DNA from: Sporosarcina sp. FSL K6-2383
GTDB taxonomy: Bacteria; Bacillota; Bacilli; Bacillales_A; Planococcaceae
Length of the DNA stretch: 64,000 nt
Direction: 5' to 3'
Assembly (NCBI RefSeq): GCF_038618305.1
Contig: NZ_CP152017.1
Coordinates: 1,589,501 to 1,653,500 of the forward strand
The notes under the pieces were generated by a model. It had not been told where the DNA came from, ran no database searches, and saw nothing but the letters and a program-made list of their open reading frames with translations. The position numbers and the translations under genes are program-made. The stretch's first letter is position 1. Each line of letters begins with the position of its first letter. Of the stretch, positions 16,336-25,846 are shown piece by piece.

Positions 16336-18453
16336 ATGTCAGAGAAAAAAGTCTATACACTTGATTGGGCGGGTCGACCGTTAACGATTGAAACGGGTCA
16401 ACTTGCGAAACAGGCGAACGGTGCAGTACTCGTTCGTTACGGAGATACAACAGTACTTTCTACAGCAACAACTTCAAAAAATTCAAGGGGGTTGGATTTC
16501 TTCCCGCTTACAGTGAATTACGAAGAAAAAATGTATGCAGTAGGTAAAATTCCAGGAGGGTTCCTAAAACGTGAAGGACGTCCTTCTGACAAGGCTGTTT
16601 TAACAAGCCGCCTAATTGACCGTCCAATCCGTCCTTTATTTGCAGATGGCTTCCGTAATGATGTTCAGGTCATTTCGATGGTACTATCAGTCGATCAGGA
16701 TTGCTCATCTGAGATGGCTGCAATGCTTGGTTCTTCACTAGCGTTGTCTGTGTCGGATATTCCGTTTGAAGGTCCAATTGCAGGTGTTCAAGTTGGACGC
16801 ATCGACGGGAAATTCATCGTCAATCCAACGCCTGCACAATTGGACAAGAGTGACCTTGATCTTGTCGTTGCAGGAACAAAAGATGCGATTAACATGGTTG
16901 AAGCAGGTGCGAAGGAAGTTGCGGAAGACATCGTTCTGGAAGCAATTATGTTCGGTCACGGAGAAATCATTAAGCTCATCGAATTCCAAGAGAAAATTGT
17001 TGCGGAAATCGGTAAAGCGAAGCTTGATATTCCATTATTCCAATTAGATGAAACAATTTTAGCTGATATCAAAGATAGCTGTGAAGCTGACCTTGTGAGT
17101 GCAATCCAAACACAAGAGAAGCATGCGCGTGAAGAAGCTATCAATGCAGTACGCAATACAGTGATTGAACGTTACGAGGCGGAAGAAGCCGACGAAGCAA
17201 CGATGAAACAAGTGAAAAATGTCTTGGAGCATCTTGTGAAAGAAGAAGTACGTCGTTTGATTACAGATGAAAAAATTCGTCCAGATGGCCGTGGCTTGGA
17301 TGAAATTCGTCCACTTGCTTCTGAAGTTGGAATTTTGCCACGTACACATGGTTCAGGTCTCTTTACACGCGGACAAACACAGGCGCTTAGCGTTTGTACA
17401 CTTGGCGCGTTAGGTGAAGTCCAAATCATCGACGGTCTTGGTATCGAAGAGTCAAAACGCTTCATGCACCATTATAATTTCCCGAACTTCAGTGTTGGAG
17501 AAACAGGTCCAATTCGTGGACCAGGTCGTCGTGAAATTGGTCACGGAGCACTTGGAGAACGTGCGTTGCTAGCTGTCTTACCAAATGAAACGGATTTCCC
17601 TTACACACTACGTTTAGTAGCAGAAGTACTGGAATCGAATGGTTCATCTTCACAGGCTTCCATCTGTGCGTCAACAATGGCGATGATGGATGCGGGTGTT
17701 CCATTGAAAGCACCGGTTGCAGGTATTGCAATGGGTCTTGTGAAAAAAGGGGACAACTACTCTGTTCTTTCCGATATTCAAGGGATGGAAGATCATCTTG
17801 GCGATATGGACTTCAAAGTAGCAGGAACTGAACACGGTATTACTGCACTTCAAATGGACATTAAAATTGACGGACTGTCTCGTCAAATTTTAGAAGAGGC
17901 ATTGGCGCAAGCTAAAGTAGGTCGTTTGAAAATCTTGAATCATATGATGACAGCTATTAGTACACCACGTACTGAGCTTTCGGAATTTGCACCGAAAATC
18001 ATCATGATCAAAATTAACCCAGACAAGATCCGCGATGTAATCGGACCTGGTGGGAAAGTTATTAATAAAATTATTGAAGAAACAAATGTTAAAATCGATA
18101 CAGAGCAAGACGGTACGATTTATATTTCTTCACCAAATAACGATATGAATGCGAAAGCGAAAGCGATGATTGAAAATATCGTTCGCGAAGCAAAAGTCGG
18201 CGAATATTACATGGCGAAAGTAAAACGCGTTGAGAAATTCGGTGCTTTCCTTGAACTATTCCCTGGTAAAGATGGACTGCTCCACGTATCTGAAATTGCA
18301 GAAGAGCGGACAAAAGTAGTGGAAGATGTCTTGAAGCTTGGCGACGAATTGTTTGTCAAAGTAACTGAAATTGATAACCAAGGACGTGTCAACTTGTCTA
18401 GAAAAGCTGTCATTCTTGAAGAAAAAGAAGCAGCAGCAAAAGAGAAAAACTGA
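16336..18453 (+). CDS. pnp: Polynucleotide phosphorylase
   Basis: This 3'-5' phosphorolytic exoribonuclease is a main RNA-decay enzyme. It has 705 residues from ATG 16336 ([16 protein letters not shown]), which follows GAGAGGAG; the frame extends upstream to 16237 but that part lies in the leader. Domains: RNase PH 1, an all-helical linker, RNase PH 2 ([16 protein letters not shown] at ~345), KH ([20 protein letters not shown]) and S1 ([11 protein letters not shown]). The length equals B. subtilis PnpA. It follows rpsO as usual, but the coiled-coil gene and the repeat element have been inserted between them. Confidence 0.97.
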   Translation: MSEKKVYTLDWAGRPLTIETGQLAKQANGAVLVRYGDTTVLSTATTSKNSRGLDFFPLTVNYEEKMYAVGKIPGGFLKREGRPSDKAVLTSRLIDRPIRPLFADGFRNDVQVISMVLSVDQDCSSEMAAMLGSSLALSVSDIPFEGPIAGVQVGRIDGKFIVNPTPAQLDKSDLDLVVAGTKDAINMVEAGAKEVAEDIVLEAIMFGHGEIIKLIEFQEKIVAEIGKAKLDIPLFQLDETILADIKDSCEADLVSAIQTQEKHAREEAINAVRNTVIERYEAEEADEATMKQVKNVLEHLVKEEVRRLITDEKIRPDGRGLDEIRPLASEVGILPRTHGSGLFTRGQTQALSVCTLGALGEVQIIDGLGIEESKRFMHHYNFPNFSVGETGPIRGPGRREIGHGALGERALLAVLPNETDFPYTLRLVAEVLESNGSSSQASICASTMAMMDAGVPLKAPVAGIAMGLVKKGDNYSVLSDIQGMEDHLGDMDFKVAGTEHGITALQMDIKIDGLSRQILEEALAQAKVGRLKILNHMMTAISTPRTELSEFAPKIIMIKINPDKIRDVIGPGGKVINKIIEETNVKIDTEQDGTIYISSPNNDMNAKAKAMIENIVREAKVGEYYMAKVKRVEKFGAFLELFPGKDGLLHVSEIAEERTKVVEDVLKLGDELFVKVTEIDNQGRVNLSRKAVILEEKEAAAKEKN

Positions 18454-18474
18454 ATTTTAAGGTCAATAGAATGG

Positions 18475-18512
18475 AAAGCCCCTCTTCGTTAGTTGAAGAT
18501 GGAGGCTTTTTG
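18475..18512 (+). terminator. pnp terminator
   Basis: AAAGCCCCTCTTC pairs with GAAGATGGAGGCTTT (one bulge), followed by a T run. It separates pnp from the M16 peptidase gene. Confidence 0.85.
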
Positions 18513-18562
18513 TTCTTACAGTAAAGTAAAGGAGAAGAGAGTCAAAAAGGGGGATTTACAAG

Positions 18563-19810
18563 ATGATCGAGAAGCATATTTGCCCAAACGGCGTGAGAAT
18601 TGTTCATGAGAAAATGCCATATGTACGCTCCGTGGCACTTGGAATTTGGGTTGGCGCGGGTTCGGGGGATGAGCAGGAATCGGAAGCAGGCATTGCACAT
18701 TTTATCGAGCATATGTTATTTAAAGGTACAGCGACGAGAAGCGCACGAGCAATTGCGGAGGAATTTGACCGCATCGGTGGCGATGTCAACGCGTTTACGT
18801 CAAAGGAAATGACCTGCTACTATACGACGGTCCTTGGGCATCATGCGCCACGTGCTCTGACAGTTTTAGCGGATATGTTTTTCAATTCGGCGTTTGACTC
18901 AGCTGAAATTGCAAAAGAGAAGTCGATTGTCCTTGATGAAATCGCAGCTGTTGAAGACACGCCAGATGATGATGTCGATGAGCGTCTATGGAGCGCAATG
19001 TACCCGGATGATGCGATGGGGAAGCCTGTCTTAGGTAATGAACAGACGATAAACACATTTGATAAGCTGATGATTGAGCAATTTATGGAGCGTATGTATA
19101 GACCTGAACAAATTGTGATTTCTATTGCTGGGAATTTCGATGATCGCCTCATTCAACTCATTAAAGTGCAATTTGGTTCATTTAAACGACAAGCGAAGAT
19201 TGAACAGCCGATAGCTATCCAGGCCCCTGCATTCCATGCAGGAATGACTGTCAAAGCAAAAGATATTGAGCAAGCACATATTTGTATCGGCTATCCGGGA
19301 CTGACGGTAAAAGATGCACACATTCATGACCTTATTATTTTAGATAGTATACTGGGCGGCACAATGTCTTCACGTTTATTTCAAGAAGTTCGCGAAGAGC
19401 GTGGTTTGGCTTACTCTATCTACTCTTATTATTCGGCATACAAGTCGACTGGGGTATTCGCTATCTATGGGGGAACTTCGCCGGAAAATTTAGGTATATT
19501 AACGGATACGATTGACGGAGTTATCGAGTCGATTTTACAGAACGGCATTACGGAGAATGAATTACATAATGCCAAGGAACAGTTAAAAGGTGGATTTTTA
19601 TTAGGTTTAGAAAGCTCTGAATCTAGAATGCATCGCAACGGAAAGAATGAATTGATTTTACAAGAGCATAAGACGATGGATGAAGTTGTCGGACTGATAG
19701 ACGGAGTTCAAGTAGCTAATGTGTATAGAATGGCCAATGAGATATTTGCGCATGAGCGAGCAATATCCATCATTGCGCCTGAAGATGTTATCAAGACCAT
19801 TGAAATTTAA
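18563..19810 (+). CDS. mlpA: M16 family zinc peptidase (MlpA/YmxG type)
   Basis: The protein has 415 residues and the inverted zinc motif HFIEH near residue 46 (HFIEHMLFKGT), a downstream Glu ligand region (KSIVLDEIAAVEDTPDD), and the C-terminal R/Y motif (SRLFQEVREERGLAYSIYSYYS). It resembles B. subtilis MlpA (YmxG), a processing-type protease encoded between pnpA and ymxH. Its substrate is not known for certain. The ATG follows AAAAAGGGGGATTTACAAG. The family usually works as a dimer or a fused two-half chamber. Confidence 0.92.
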   Translation: MIEKHICPNGVRIVHEKMPYVRSVALGIWVGAGSGDEQESEAGIAHFIEHMLFKGTATRSARAIAEEFDRIGGDVNAFTSKEMTCYYTTVLGHHAPRALTVLADMFFNSAFDSAEIAKEKSIVLDEIAAVEDTPDDDVDERLWSAMYPDDAMGKPVLGNEQTINTFDKLMIEQFMERMYRPEQIVISIAGNFDDRLIQLIKVQFGSFKRQAKIEQPIAIQAPAFHAGMTVKAKDIEQAHICIGYPGLTVKDAHIHDLIILDSILGGTMSSRLFQEVREERGLAYSIYSYYSAYKSTGVFAIYGGTSPENLGILTDTIDGVIESILQNGITENELHNAKEQLKGGFLLGLESSESRMHRNGKNELILQEHKTMDEVVGLIDGVQVANVYRMANEIFAHERAISIIAPEDVIKTIEI

Positions 19811-19982
19811 CTTAATTTAGCCGGGGGTTAACCCCGGCTAAATTAAGTTAAGAATGTCACAGATTTTGAAGGGAATTAATTGCAGGCAGTCTAAGTTCGC
19901 GACGTCCTGTCGCAACGACTGCATACCCACGTCCTGTGGGCACAATTCAAAATCTGGACGCAATTACACCGAGGCGTAATTG
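19809..19982 (+). repeat. Full structured intergenic element, copy after mlpA
   Basis: Stem A starts at the stop codon with perfect 18-bp arms (19809-19826 and 19832-19849), of sequence AACTTAATTTAGCCGGGG, different from the other copies. There is no block B. P1 is AGATTTTGAA (19861-19870) with TTCAAAATCT (19946-19955); P2 GCAGTC/GACTGC (19886-19891, 19917-19922); P3 GCGAC-GTCCT-GTCGC (19899-19913); P4 CCCAC-GTCCT-GTGGG (19926-19940); terminal hairpin CAATTACACC/GGCGTAATTG (19961-19982, one mismatch). Confidence 0.88.
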
Positions 19983-20050
19983 AAATATAGTAGTCAGCTT
20001 TTCCACTTTTCATTCATATAATGGATGGAATGTAAGAGAGGAGAATGGCG

Positions 20051-20326
20051 ATGCTACTATCAGAGCTTGCACAGAAAGAGTTAATTCAAGTTGAGGATGG
20101 GGTCCGCTATGGTTTTTTGGCGGAGACCGACCTTATTTTTAATGGTAAAACAGGTGATATTATTGGATTTGAAATTAAGAAGAAACTTGGACGTTTTTCA
20201 TTCAAAAACCGGCAAGAGCAGTCGGATGAGTTCATCCCATGGAGTGAAATTGTGTTGATAGGGGAACATCGAATTCTTTTTGGCAAAACGCATAGCATGG
20301 ATGAGGTGGATTTAGATGAACGATGA
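20051..20326 (+). CDS. ymxH: YlmC/YmxH family PRC-barrel protein
   Basis: The product has 91 residues from ATG 20051 (MLLSELAQKELIQVEDGVRYG), which has correct spacing to GAGAGGAG; ATG 20045 is too close. The single PRC-barrel domain (L-S-E-L, then G-FLAETDLIFNGKTGDIIGFEI and IPWSEIVLIGEHRIL) is typical of a sporulation-linked family that sits next to dpaA in Bacillales. Its role is unclear. The end overlaps dpaA by 11 bases, so the two are translated together. Confidence 0.85.
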   Translation: MLLSELAQKELIQVEDGVRYGFLAETDLIFNGKTGDIIGFEIKKKLGRFSFKNRQEQSDEFIPWSEIVLIGEHRILFGKTHSMDEVDLDER

Positions 20327-21089
20327 TAATTGGCTCGTGATTGGGGCAGATCCAAGACTTGCAACTTGCTGCGCCATGCTGGAGGAAAGGGGCTATAACT
20401 GTCACCATATCGCGACGAATCAATATACGGAGCAACTAGGTGAACACATTATGCACTTGTTCCCGAAGTATGTCATTTTCCCCATATTACAACTAGCCGG
20501 GAAGCTTCCACCAACCATATTTGCCGAAGGAACACAGCTGTACACGGGCGTTACATCGGAGGGATGGCGCAAGCCTTTCGAAGATGCAGGACTACAGCTC
20601 CATTCTTATGTGAAAGATGAATCATTCATCTGGAAAAATGCAAGATTGACGGCAGAAGCTTTTGTTCATGAATATTATGCACGCGTCAAACGTCAAATAG
20701 CGGGGACTCACTTCAAAGTTGCGGGTTTTGGAAAGGTTGGAAAAATGACTGCGCACGTACTGACTGCGCTTGGTGCGCATGTGACCATTGTAGCAAGGTC
20801 GATCACGCAATTGAGTGAAGCTGTTGCCTTAGGCTATGGAACAGAGCCATTAACAGCTGATTTTGAACTCGTAGCAGGCAATCTAGTCAACACCATCCCT
20901 GCACAATGGCTTGCAGTCAATGCGAATCCCCAGCTGCATATTTTTGACCTAGCCTCGGCGCCCGGTTGCCTAAAGGAACCCCTTTCGTCCGAATACTATA
21001 CAGTACTCCTCGGATTGCCAGGAAAACATTTTCCGATTGATGCGGCAGCCATTTTGACGGATACCGTCGAGGGGATGTCTAGAAAATGA
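20316..21089 (+). CDS. dpaA: Dipicolinate synthase subunit A
   Basis: DpaA (SpoVFA) with DpaB oxidises dihydrodipicolinate to dipicolinic acid in the mother cell; DPA with calcium dries the spore core. The protein has 257 residues, shorter than B. subtilis (297). A Rossmann domain lies near residues 135-165 (VAGFGKVGKMTAHVLTALGAHVTIVAR), then NTIPAQWL and LGLPGKHFP. The N-terminal domain starts MNDDNWLVIGADPRL. It overlaps ymxH and is followed after 12 bases by dpaB. Sigma-K control is expected from the family; I did not locate that promoter. Confidence 0.93.
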   Translation: MNDDNWLVIGADPRLATCCAMLEERGYNCHHIATNQYTEQLGEHIMHLFPKYVIFPILQLAGKLPPTIFAEGTQLYTGVTSEGWRKPFEDAGLQLHSYVKDESFIWKNARLTAEAFVHEYYARVKRQIAGTHFKVAGFGKVGKMTAHVLTALGAHVTIVARSITQLSEAVALGYGTEPLTADFELVAGNLVNTIPAQWLAVNANPQLHIFDLASAPGCLKEPLSSEYYTVLLGLPGKHFPIDAAAILTDTVEGMSRK

Positions 21090-21101
21090 AAGGGGATCTC
21101 G

Positions 21102-21692
21102 ATGCTACAAGGGAAGAGGATTGGCCTTGGCATTACGGCGTCACACTGTACGTATGATGCGATAATACCTGTCATTGATTCGCTTAAGGATGCAGGAGCA
21201 ACGGTTGTTCCGATTATTACACATTCCGTACTAACTGCTGCAACGCGTTTTGGCACGGGGGAAGAGTGGATTGCGCGTATAGAAGAAGCAACGGGTGAAA
21301 AAGTGATATCGACAATTGTTGGTGCAGAGCCATTCGGGCCGTCTACACCTGTTGATTGTATGATTATTGCACCTATGACTGGCAATTCAATTAGCAGATT
21401 TGCTAATGCCGCGACAGATTCGCCTGTTTTAATGGCGGCCAAAGCAACATTACGTAATGGGAGTCCAGTTGTTCTCGGTATTTCAACGAATGACGCACTT
21501 GGATTGAATGCGATGAACATTATGAAGCTGTTAAACATGAAAAATGTCTTTTTTATTCCGTTCGGACAGGACGATCCATTTCGTAAACCGAACTCCCTCA
21601 TCTCCGATTTTACACTGATGGTACCAACTGCGGCAGCAGCTCTTGACAATCGCCAACTCCAACCATTATTAATTATTCATGATAAAATATAA
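21102..21692 (+). CDS. dpaB: Dipicolinate synthase subunit B (flavoprotein)
   Basis: A protein of 196 residues with the flavoprotein (PF02441-type) fold: GITASHCTYDAIIPVIDSL near the start, ITHSVLTAATRFGTGEEW, then IIAPMTGNSISRFANAATDSPVLMAAKATLRN, the flavin-site region. It pairs with DpaA to make dipicolinate. The start follows AAAGGGGATCTCG. Placing dpaAB directly before asd and dapA groups DPA synthesis with its precursor pathway, as in B. subtilis. Confidence 0.95.
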   Translation: MLQGKRIGLGITASHCTYDAIIPVIDSLKDAGATVVPIITHSVLTAATRFGTGEEWIARIEEATGEKVISTIVGAEPFGPSTPVDCMIIAPMTGNSISRFANAATDSPVLMAAKATLRNGSPVVLGISTNDALGLNAMNIMKLLNMKNVFFIPFGQDDPFRKPNSLISDFTLMVPTAAAALDNRQLQPLLIIHDKI

Positions 21693-21861
21693 AAATACAG
21701 CACAGAATATTCGTAGATATGATATAATTCCACCAATGAACTGCTAACGGTGTAAAGGACTAAAGTTTTTCTGCGAAGCATGTTGCTTTTTGCAACGTTG
21801 TAGAGAACTGAGTAGGACTTGTGCTATTATCACATCCGTAAAAGCTGAAAGGGAGATAGAG

Positions 21862-22890
21862 ATGAATAAAGTGAATGTTGCAATCGTCGGTGCTACAGGA
21901 GCTGTTGGTACAAAAATTCTTGAGAAACTAATTGAAAGAAATTTTCCGGCTCAATCAATTAAACTGCTTGCATCCAAACGATCTGCCGGAACAGAAATTA
22001 CGGCAGGTGGTTTTAACTATATCGTTGAAGAAACAGTACCAGAATCATTTGAAGGCGTCGACATCGCATTTTTTAGTGCGGGTGGCTCGATTTCAGAAAA
22101 GTTTGCACCTGAAGCTGTCAAAAGAGGTGCGGTAGTTATAGATAATACAAGCGCATTCCGTATGGTAGAAGATATACCGCTTGTTGTGCCAGAAGTGAAT
22201 CCGCAGGCACTAAGCAACCATGCAGGCATCATTGCAAATCCGAACTGTTCGACGATTCAAATGGTAGCTGCGCTACAGCCTGTTAAAGAAAAGTTTGGCT
22301 TAAGTCGTATTATTGTGTCGACGTACCAAGCGGTTTCAGGAGCGGGTGCAGAAGCGATTGATGAATTGGGAAGTCAAAGTCAACAGTTTGAAGGGCGTGC
22401 AGCGAACGAAGCGGAAATTTTACCTTCTGCATCAGCGGCGAAGCATTATCCGATTGCATTCAATGCGATTCCTCAAATTGATGCATTTGATGCTTCAGGG
22501 TACACGCTTGAAGAATTGAAAATGATGAATGAAACGAAAAAGATTTTTGGTGACTATGAGATGTCTGTTACGGCAACTTGCGTACGTCTACCTGTTGTAA
22601 CAGGTCACTCAGAGTCGGTTTATATCGAAGTCGACCAAGAGGGTGTAACAGTGGAAGACATCCGCGCGAGTATGGAAGGTGCACCAGGCGTTGTCGTTCA
22701 AGATAATCCAGCACAACAACTGTACCCAATGCCATTATTTGCAGAAGGAAAAGATGAAGTATTTGTCGGCCGCATCCGTAAAGATCCGAATCATGCAGGA
22801 GGTTTCCATATGTGGATCGTCTCGGACAATCTGCTTAAAGGGGCTGCACTAAACTCGGTGCAAATTGCAGAACAGTTGATTCGACAATAA
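21862..22890 (+). CDS. asd: Aspartate-semialdehyde dehydrogenase
   Basis: Asd reduces aspartyl phosphate to aspartate semialdehyde for lysine, DPA, methionine and threonine. From ATG 21862 (MNKVNVAIVGATGAVG), after AGGGAGATAGAG, it has 342 residues; the frame reaches 21790 but that part is leader. The NADP-binding GATGAVGTKILE is at the start and the active-site Cys in IANPNCSTIQM (~128); HSESVYIEV and the GGFHMWIVSDNL tail are conserved. The aspartokinase gene dapG that lies between asd and dapA in B. subtilis is absent here. No lysine riboswitch is seen upstream. Confidence 0.96.
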   Translation: MNKVNVAIVGATGAVGTKILEKLIERNFPAQSIKLLASKRSAGTEITAGGFNYIVEETVPESFEGVDIAFFSAGGSISEKFAPEAVKRGAVVIDNTSAFRMVEDIPLVVPEVNPQALSNHAGIIANPNCSTIQMVAALQPVKEKFGLSRIIVSTYQAVSGAGAEAIDELGSQSQQFEGRAANEAEILPSASAAKHYPIAFNAIPQIDAFDASGYTLEELKMMNETKKIFGDYEMSVTATCVRLPVVTGHSESVYIEVDQEGVTVEDIRASMEGAPGVVVQDNPAQQLYPMPLFAEGKDEVFVGRIRKDPNHAGGFHMWIVSDNLLKGAALNSVQIAEQLIRQ

Positions 22891-22911
22891 TACGGTAAAG
22901 GATTGATCATA

Positions 22912-23802
22912 TTGAATCTTGGACAAATAGGCACGGCGATGGTGACCCCGTTTTCGGAAGAGGGCACCATTGATTATAAAAGGGCTAAAAAGTTAATCGA
23001 ACATTTGATAGCAAATGGGACGGATGCGTTGATTGTTAATGGGACGACAGGTGAGTCGCCAACTGTGACGGCACAGGAAAAAAGGGCATTATTGTCGTTC
23101 ACAGTGAAGCAAGTTAACAAAAGAATTCCTGTCATTGCAGGTACAGGTACAAATAGTACAGCGGAATCTGTCTTGCTGACAAAGCAAGCGGAAAAGCTAG
23201 GTGCTGATGGTATCATGCTGGTGACACCTTACTATAATAAGCCTGACCAGCGTGGCATGTATGCGCATTTTGCGCATATTGCAGGGGAAACGAAGCTACC
23301 TGTACTGTTGTATAATATTCCGGGGCGCTCTACCGTCAACCTGGTACCCGAAACGATTATCGAGTTGTCCAAAATAAAAAATATCTGTGCAGTGAAAGAA
23401 GCGAGTGGCAGTCTTGAGCAAATGGCGGAGATTATCGCTGGAACAGATGACGGATTTTCCGTCTACAGCGGTGACGATGCGTTAACACTGCCGTTATTAG
23501 CAATCGGCGGTAACGGCGTCATTTCAGTTGCATCACATGTAGTTGGCAATGAAATGCAACAGATGATTGACGCATTTAACAGTGGAAAAACAGCGCAAGC
23601 CGCAGCTATGCATCGCGCATTGTTACCTGTATTCCGTGCCATATTCTCAGCCCCAAATCCAGTGCCAGTCAAGTATGCACTTGAAAAATTGGGTCTCGAA
23701 ACAGGCGGCGTGAGATTACCACTTGTTGATTTCGGTGAAGGCCAAATACCTTTCGATCAAGTATGGGAAAACTATCAAAAAAACCAACATGTTTTTAATT
23801 AA
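22912..23802 (+). CDS. dapA: 4-hydroxy-tetrahydrodipicolinate synthase
   Basis: DapA condenses aspartate semialdehyde with pyruvate. I choose TTG 22912 (reads MNLGQIGTAMVTPF, 296 residues), nine bases after AAAGGA; TTG 22903 is too close. The TIM barrel carries the family signatures: GTTGESPT, the catalytic Tyr in VTPYYNKPDQRGMY, and the Schiff-base Lys in CAVKEASG (~160). It begins 22 bases after asd, so the two form an operon. A terminator follows at 23965-23993. Confidence 0.96.
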   Translation: MNLGQIGTAMVTPFSEEGTIDYKRAKKLIEHLIANGTDALIVNGTTGESPTVTAQEKRALLSFTVKQVNKRIPVIAGTGTNSTAESVLLTKQAEKLGADGIMLVTPYYNKPDQRGMYAHFAHIAGETKLPVLLYNIPGRSTVNLVPETIIELSKIKNICAVKEASGSLEQMAEIIAGTDDGFSVYSGDDALTLPLLAIGGNGVISVASHVVGNEMQQMIDAFNSGKTAQAAAMHRALLPVFRAIFSAPNPVPVKYALEKLGLETGGVRLPLVDFGEGQIPFDQVWENYQKNQHVFN

Positions 23803-23841
23803 TTTAATGGACTATGTGAATACCTAAACAAATCCTGCGAT

Positions 23842-23922
23842 GGCGCCTTACAGGGGTCGCCGAAGCCGTAAGACTGGCGGCGAAGCTGTCTGGCTTATGG
23901 CGGGAGGCATCCCCTAAGCGCC
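23842..23922. repeat. Large nested inverted repeat between dapA and rnjB
   Basis: Outer arms GGCGC-TTA-GGGG (23842-23856, with small bulges) and CCCCTAAGCGCC (23911-23922) give about 12 bp. Inside, GCCGTAAG (23865-23872) pairs with CTTATGGC (23894-23901). The sequence is much richer in G+C than its surroundings and shares no block with the other elements here. It looks like a single copy of another dispersed palindromic repeat. Confidence 0.65.
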
Positions 23923-23964
23923 GAAGCGAGTTAGAAGGAATTCTTTAATTTCAGCCACCTAATT

Positions 23965-23993
23965 AAAGCCGGTATCAATCATCGGCTTTTTTT
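23965..23993 (+). terminator. dapA terminator
   Basis: AAAGCCG (23965-23971) pairs with CGGCTTT (23983-23989), followed by a run of seven T. Confidence 0.9.
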
Positions 23994-23995
23994 GT

Positions 23996-24024
23996 TTGTG
24001 CAGAAAGGTTCTGTCCCGTATAAT
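23996..24024 (+). promoter_or_regulatory. Sigma-A promoter of rnjB
   Basis: TTGTGC (23996-24001), a 17-base spacer, then a perfect TATAAT (24019-24024), 46 bases before the GTG start. Confidence 0.75.
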
Positions 24025-24070
24025 GAAACATAGTCGTGATGAACGGGAATGAGTAATAGGAGGAAACAAC

Positions 24071-25738
24071 GTGGTAAAAACTAAAAATGAACTAATAAGA
24101 ATTATCCCTCTCGGTGGAGTAGGGGAAATTGGGAAAGCAATGTACGTCGTCGAAATTGATGAGGAACTATTCATCGTCGATGCGGGACTCATGTTCCCAG
24201 AAGGAGAAATGCTTGGAATCGATATCGTTATTCCAGACATTTCATATATCGAAGAAAACAAAGAGCGTGTCAAAGGGATCTTCCTCACACACGGACATGA
24301 AGATGCAATTGGTTCAATTGCTTATTTGCTACAAAAAGTACAGGCACCTGTCTATGGATCGAAATTGACAATTGCTCTTGCAAAAGAACATTTAAAGGAA
24401 ATGCCAGCATCACCAAGTGTTAAGTTTTTCGAAGTGACAAACAAAAGTCGGATGAATTTCAAGAGTACACACGTCACATTTTTCCATACAACGCACAGCA
24501 TTCCAGACTCATTGGGCATCGTGTTCCATACGAGTGAGGGGGCTATTGTGCATACAGGCGAATTCAAATTCGATCAGTCTGCAAAAGGAAAGTATCGTCC
24601 AGACATTGCGAAGATGGCGGCAATCGGCGAAGAGGGTGTCTTCATCCTCATGTCAGATTCAACTGAGGCGGAACGACCGGGTTATACGACCTCTGAATCA
24701 GTAATTGAAAATAACCTATCTAAAACATTCCACGGAGCAGAAGGACGAATTCTTGTCGCACTTTACGCATCGAACTTCATCCGCATCCAGCAAGTGTTTG
24801 ACAAAGCATTTGAAAACGGCAAAAAAGTAGCGGTTGTTGGAAAAAGTTTAGAAAGCTACTTTGAAGTCGGTGTCAATTTAGGTTATTTGACCATTAAAGA
24901 TGATGTTGTCATCCCTGTAAAAGAAATTGACAAATACGATGATAGCCAAGTCGTGATTATCGTGACGGGCAATAAAGGCGAACCGTTGGATGCACTTGAG
25001 CGTATTGTACGTAAACATCATAAAGACATTCGCATTAAAGAAACAGATACAGTGCTAATTACATTTACACCATCGCCAGGTATGGAAGTGTCGATGTACC
25101 AAACGATGAATGACCTTGCCAAAGCGGGTGCAACAGTACTCACATCAAGTAAAAATGTTCATGTATCAGGTCATGGTAGTCAAGAAGACCTGAAGCTTAT
25201 GTTGAACTTAATGCAACCGAAGTATTTCATCCCGATTCAAGGGGAATACCGGATGCTTATTGCACACTCGAAGCTTGCGCAAGAAACGGGGCTTCAAAAA
25301 TCACAGGTCTTTATTGCTGATAAAGGTGATATCGTCGAATATAAAAACGATAAAATGCGTATGAGTGGACGCGTTCAGGCAGGCAATATTCTTATTGATG
25401 GGATAGGCGTCGGGGATGTGGGAAATATCGTGCTTCGTGACCGTAAATTATTGTCACAGGATGGAATTTTCACAGTCGTCATAACACTTAATCGCAAGCA
25501 AAAACGTATCGCAGCTGGACCCGAAATTGTATCGCGTGGATTTGTCTATGTGCGTGAATCCGAAGAGCTGTTTGAAGAATCAACAAAACTCGTAACGAAA
25601 ATAGTTGAGAAGTATGTGAATAAAGAGACGTTTGAATGGACAAACATTAAACAAGAGATCCGCGATACACTAAGCTCATATTTATATCAACAAACGAAAA
25701 GAAGACCGATGATCATTCCAATTATTATGGAATACTAA
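24071..25738 (+). CDS. rnjB: Ribonuclease J (RnjB type)
   Basis: This is a metallo-beta-lactamase/beta-CASP RNase with 5'-3' exonuclease and endonuclease activity. It has 555 residues from GTG 24071, which follows AGGAGGAAACAAC. Signatures are GGVGEIGK near the start, the metal motif LTHGHEDAIG at ~75, SDSTEAERPGYT (~197), beta-CASP sequence, HVSGHGSQEDL (~362) and a C-terminal domain ending PMIIPIIMEY. The position after dapA and before spoIIIE matches B. subtilis rnjB (ymfA), so RnjB rather than RnjA. The second metal motif reads HGHED rather than HGHDD. Confidence 0.9.
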   Translation: MVKTKNELIRIIPLGGVGEIGKAMYVVEIDEELFIVDAGLMFPEGEMLGIDIVIPDISYIEENKERVKGIFLTHGHEDAIGSIAYLLQKVQAPVYGSKLTIALAKEHLKEMPASPSVKFFEVTNKSRMNFKSTHVTFFHTTHSIPDSLGIVFHTSEGAIVHTGEFKFDQSAKGKYRPDIAKMAAIGEEGVFILMSDSTEAERPGYTTSESVIENNLSKTFHGAEGRILVALYASNFIRIQQVFDKAFENGKKVAVVGKSLESYFEVGVNLGYLTIKDDVVIPVKEIDKYDDSQVVIIVTGNKGEPLDALERIVRKHHKDIRIKETDTVLITFTPSPGMEVSMYQTMNDLAKAGATVLTSSKNVHVSGHGSQEDLKLMLNLMQPKYFIPIQGEYRMLIAHSKLAQETGLQKSQVFIADKGDIVEYKNDKMRMSGRVQAGNILIDGIGVGDVGNIVLRDRKLLSQDGIFTVVITLNRKQKRIAAGPEIVSRGFVYVRESEELFEESTKLVTKIVEKYVNKETFEWTNIKQEIRDTLSSYLYQQTKRRPMIIPIIMEY

Positions 25739-25765
25739 TAATCAACAATTTATAAGACCGATCCG

Positions 25766-25806
25766 AAGGATTTCTTGCCGTCTGAGCGGCGGGAAATCCT
25801 TTTGTT
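25766..25806 (+). terminator. rnjB terminator
   Basis: AAGGATTTC (25766-25774) pairs with GAAATCCTT (25793-25801), extended by GCCG/CGGC, then TTTTG. Confidence 0.85.
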
Positions 25807-25846
25807 TAATTTTTGCTGAGCATTGCAACCCGAAAGGAGGAGGGAA

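Noticed and set aside
21693..21861. Lysine riboswitch before asd
   Set aside because: The 169-base leader has only a small GTTGC/GCAAC hairpin and none of the L-box conserved elements I know.
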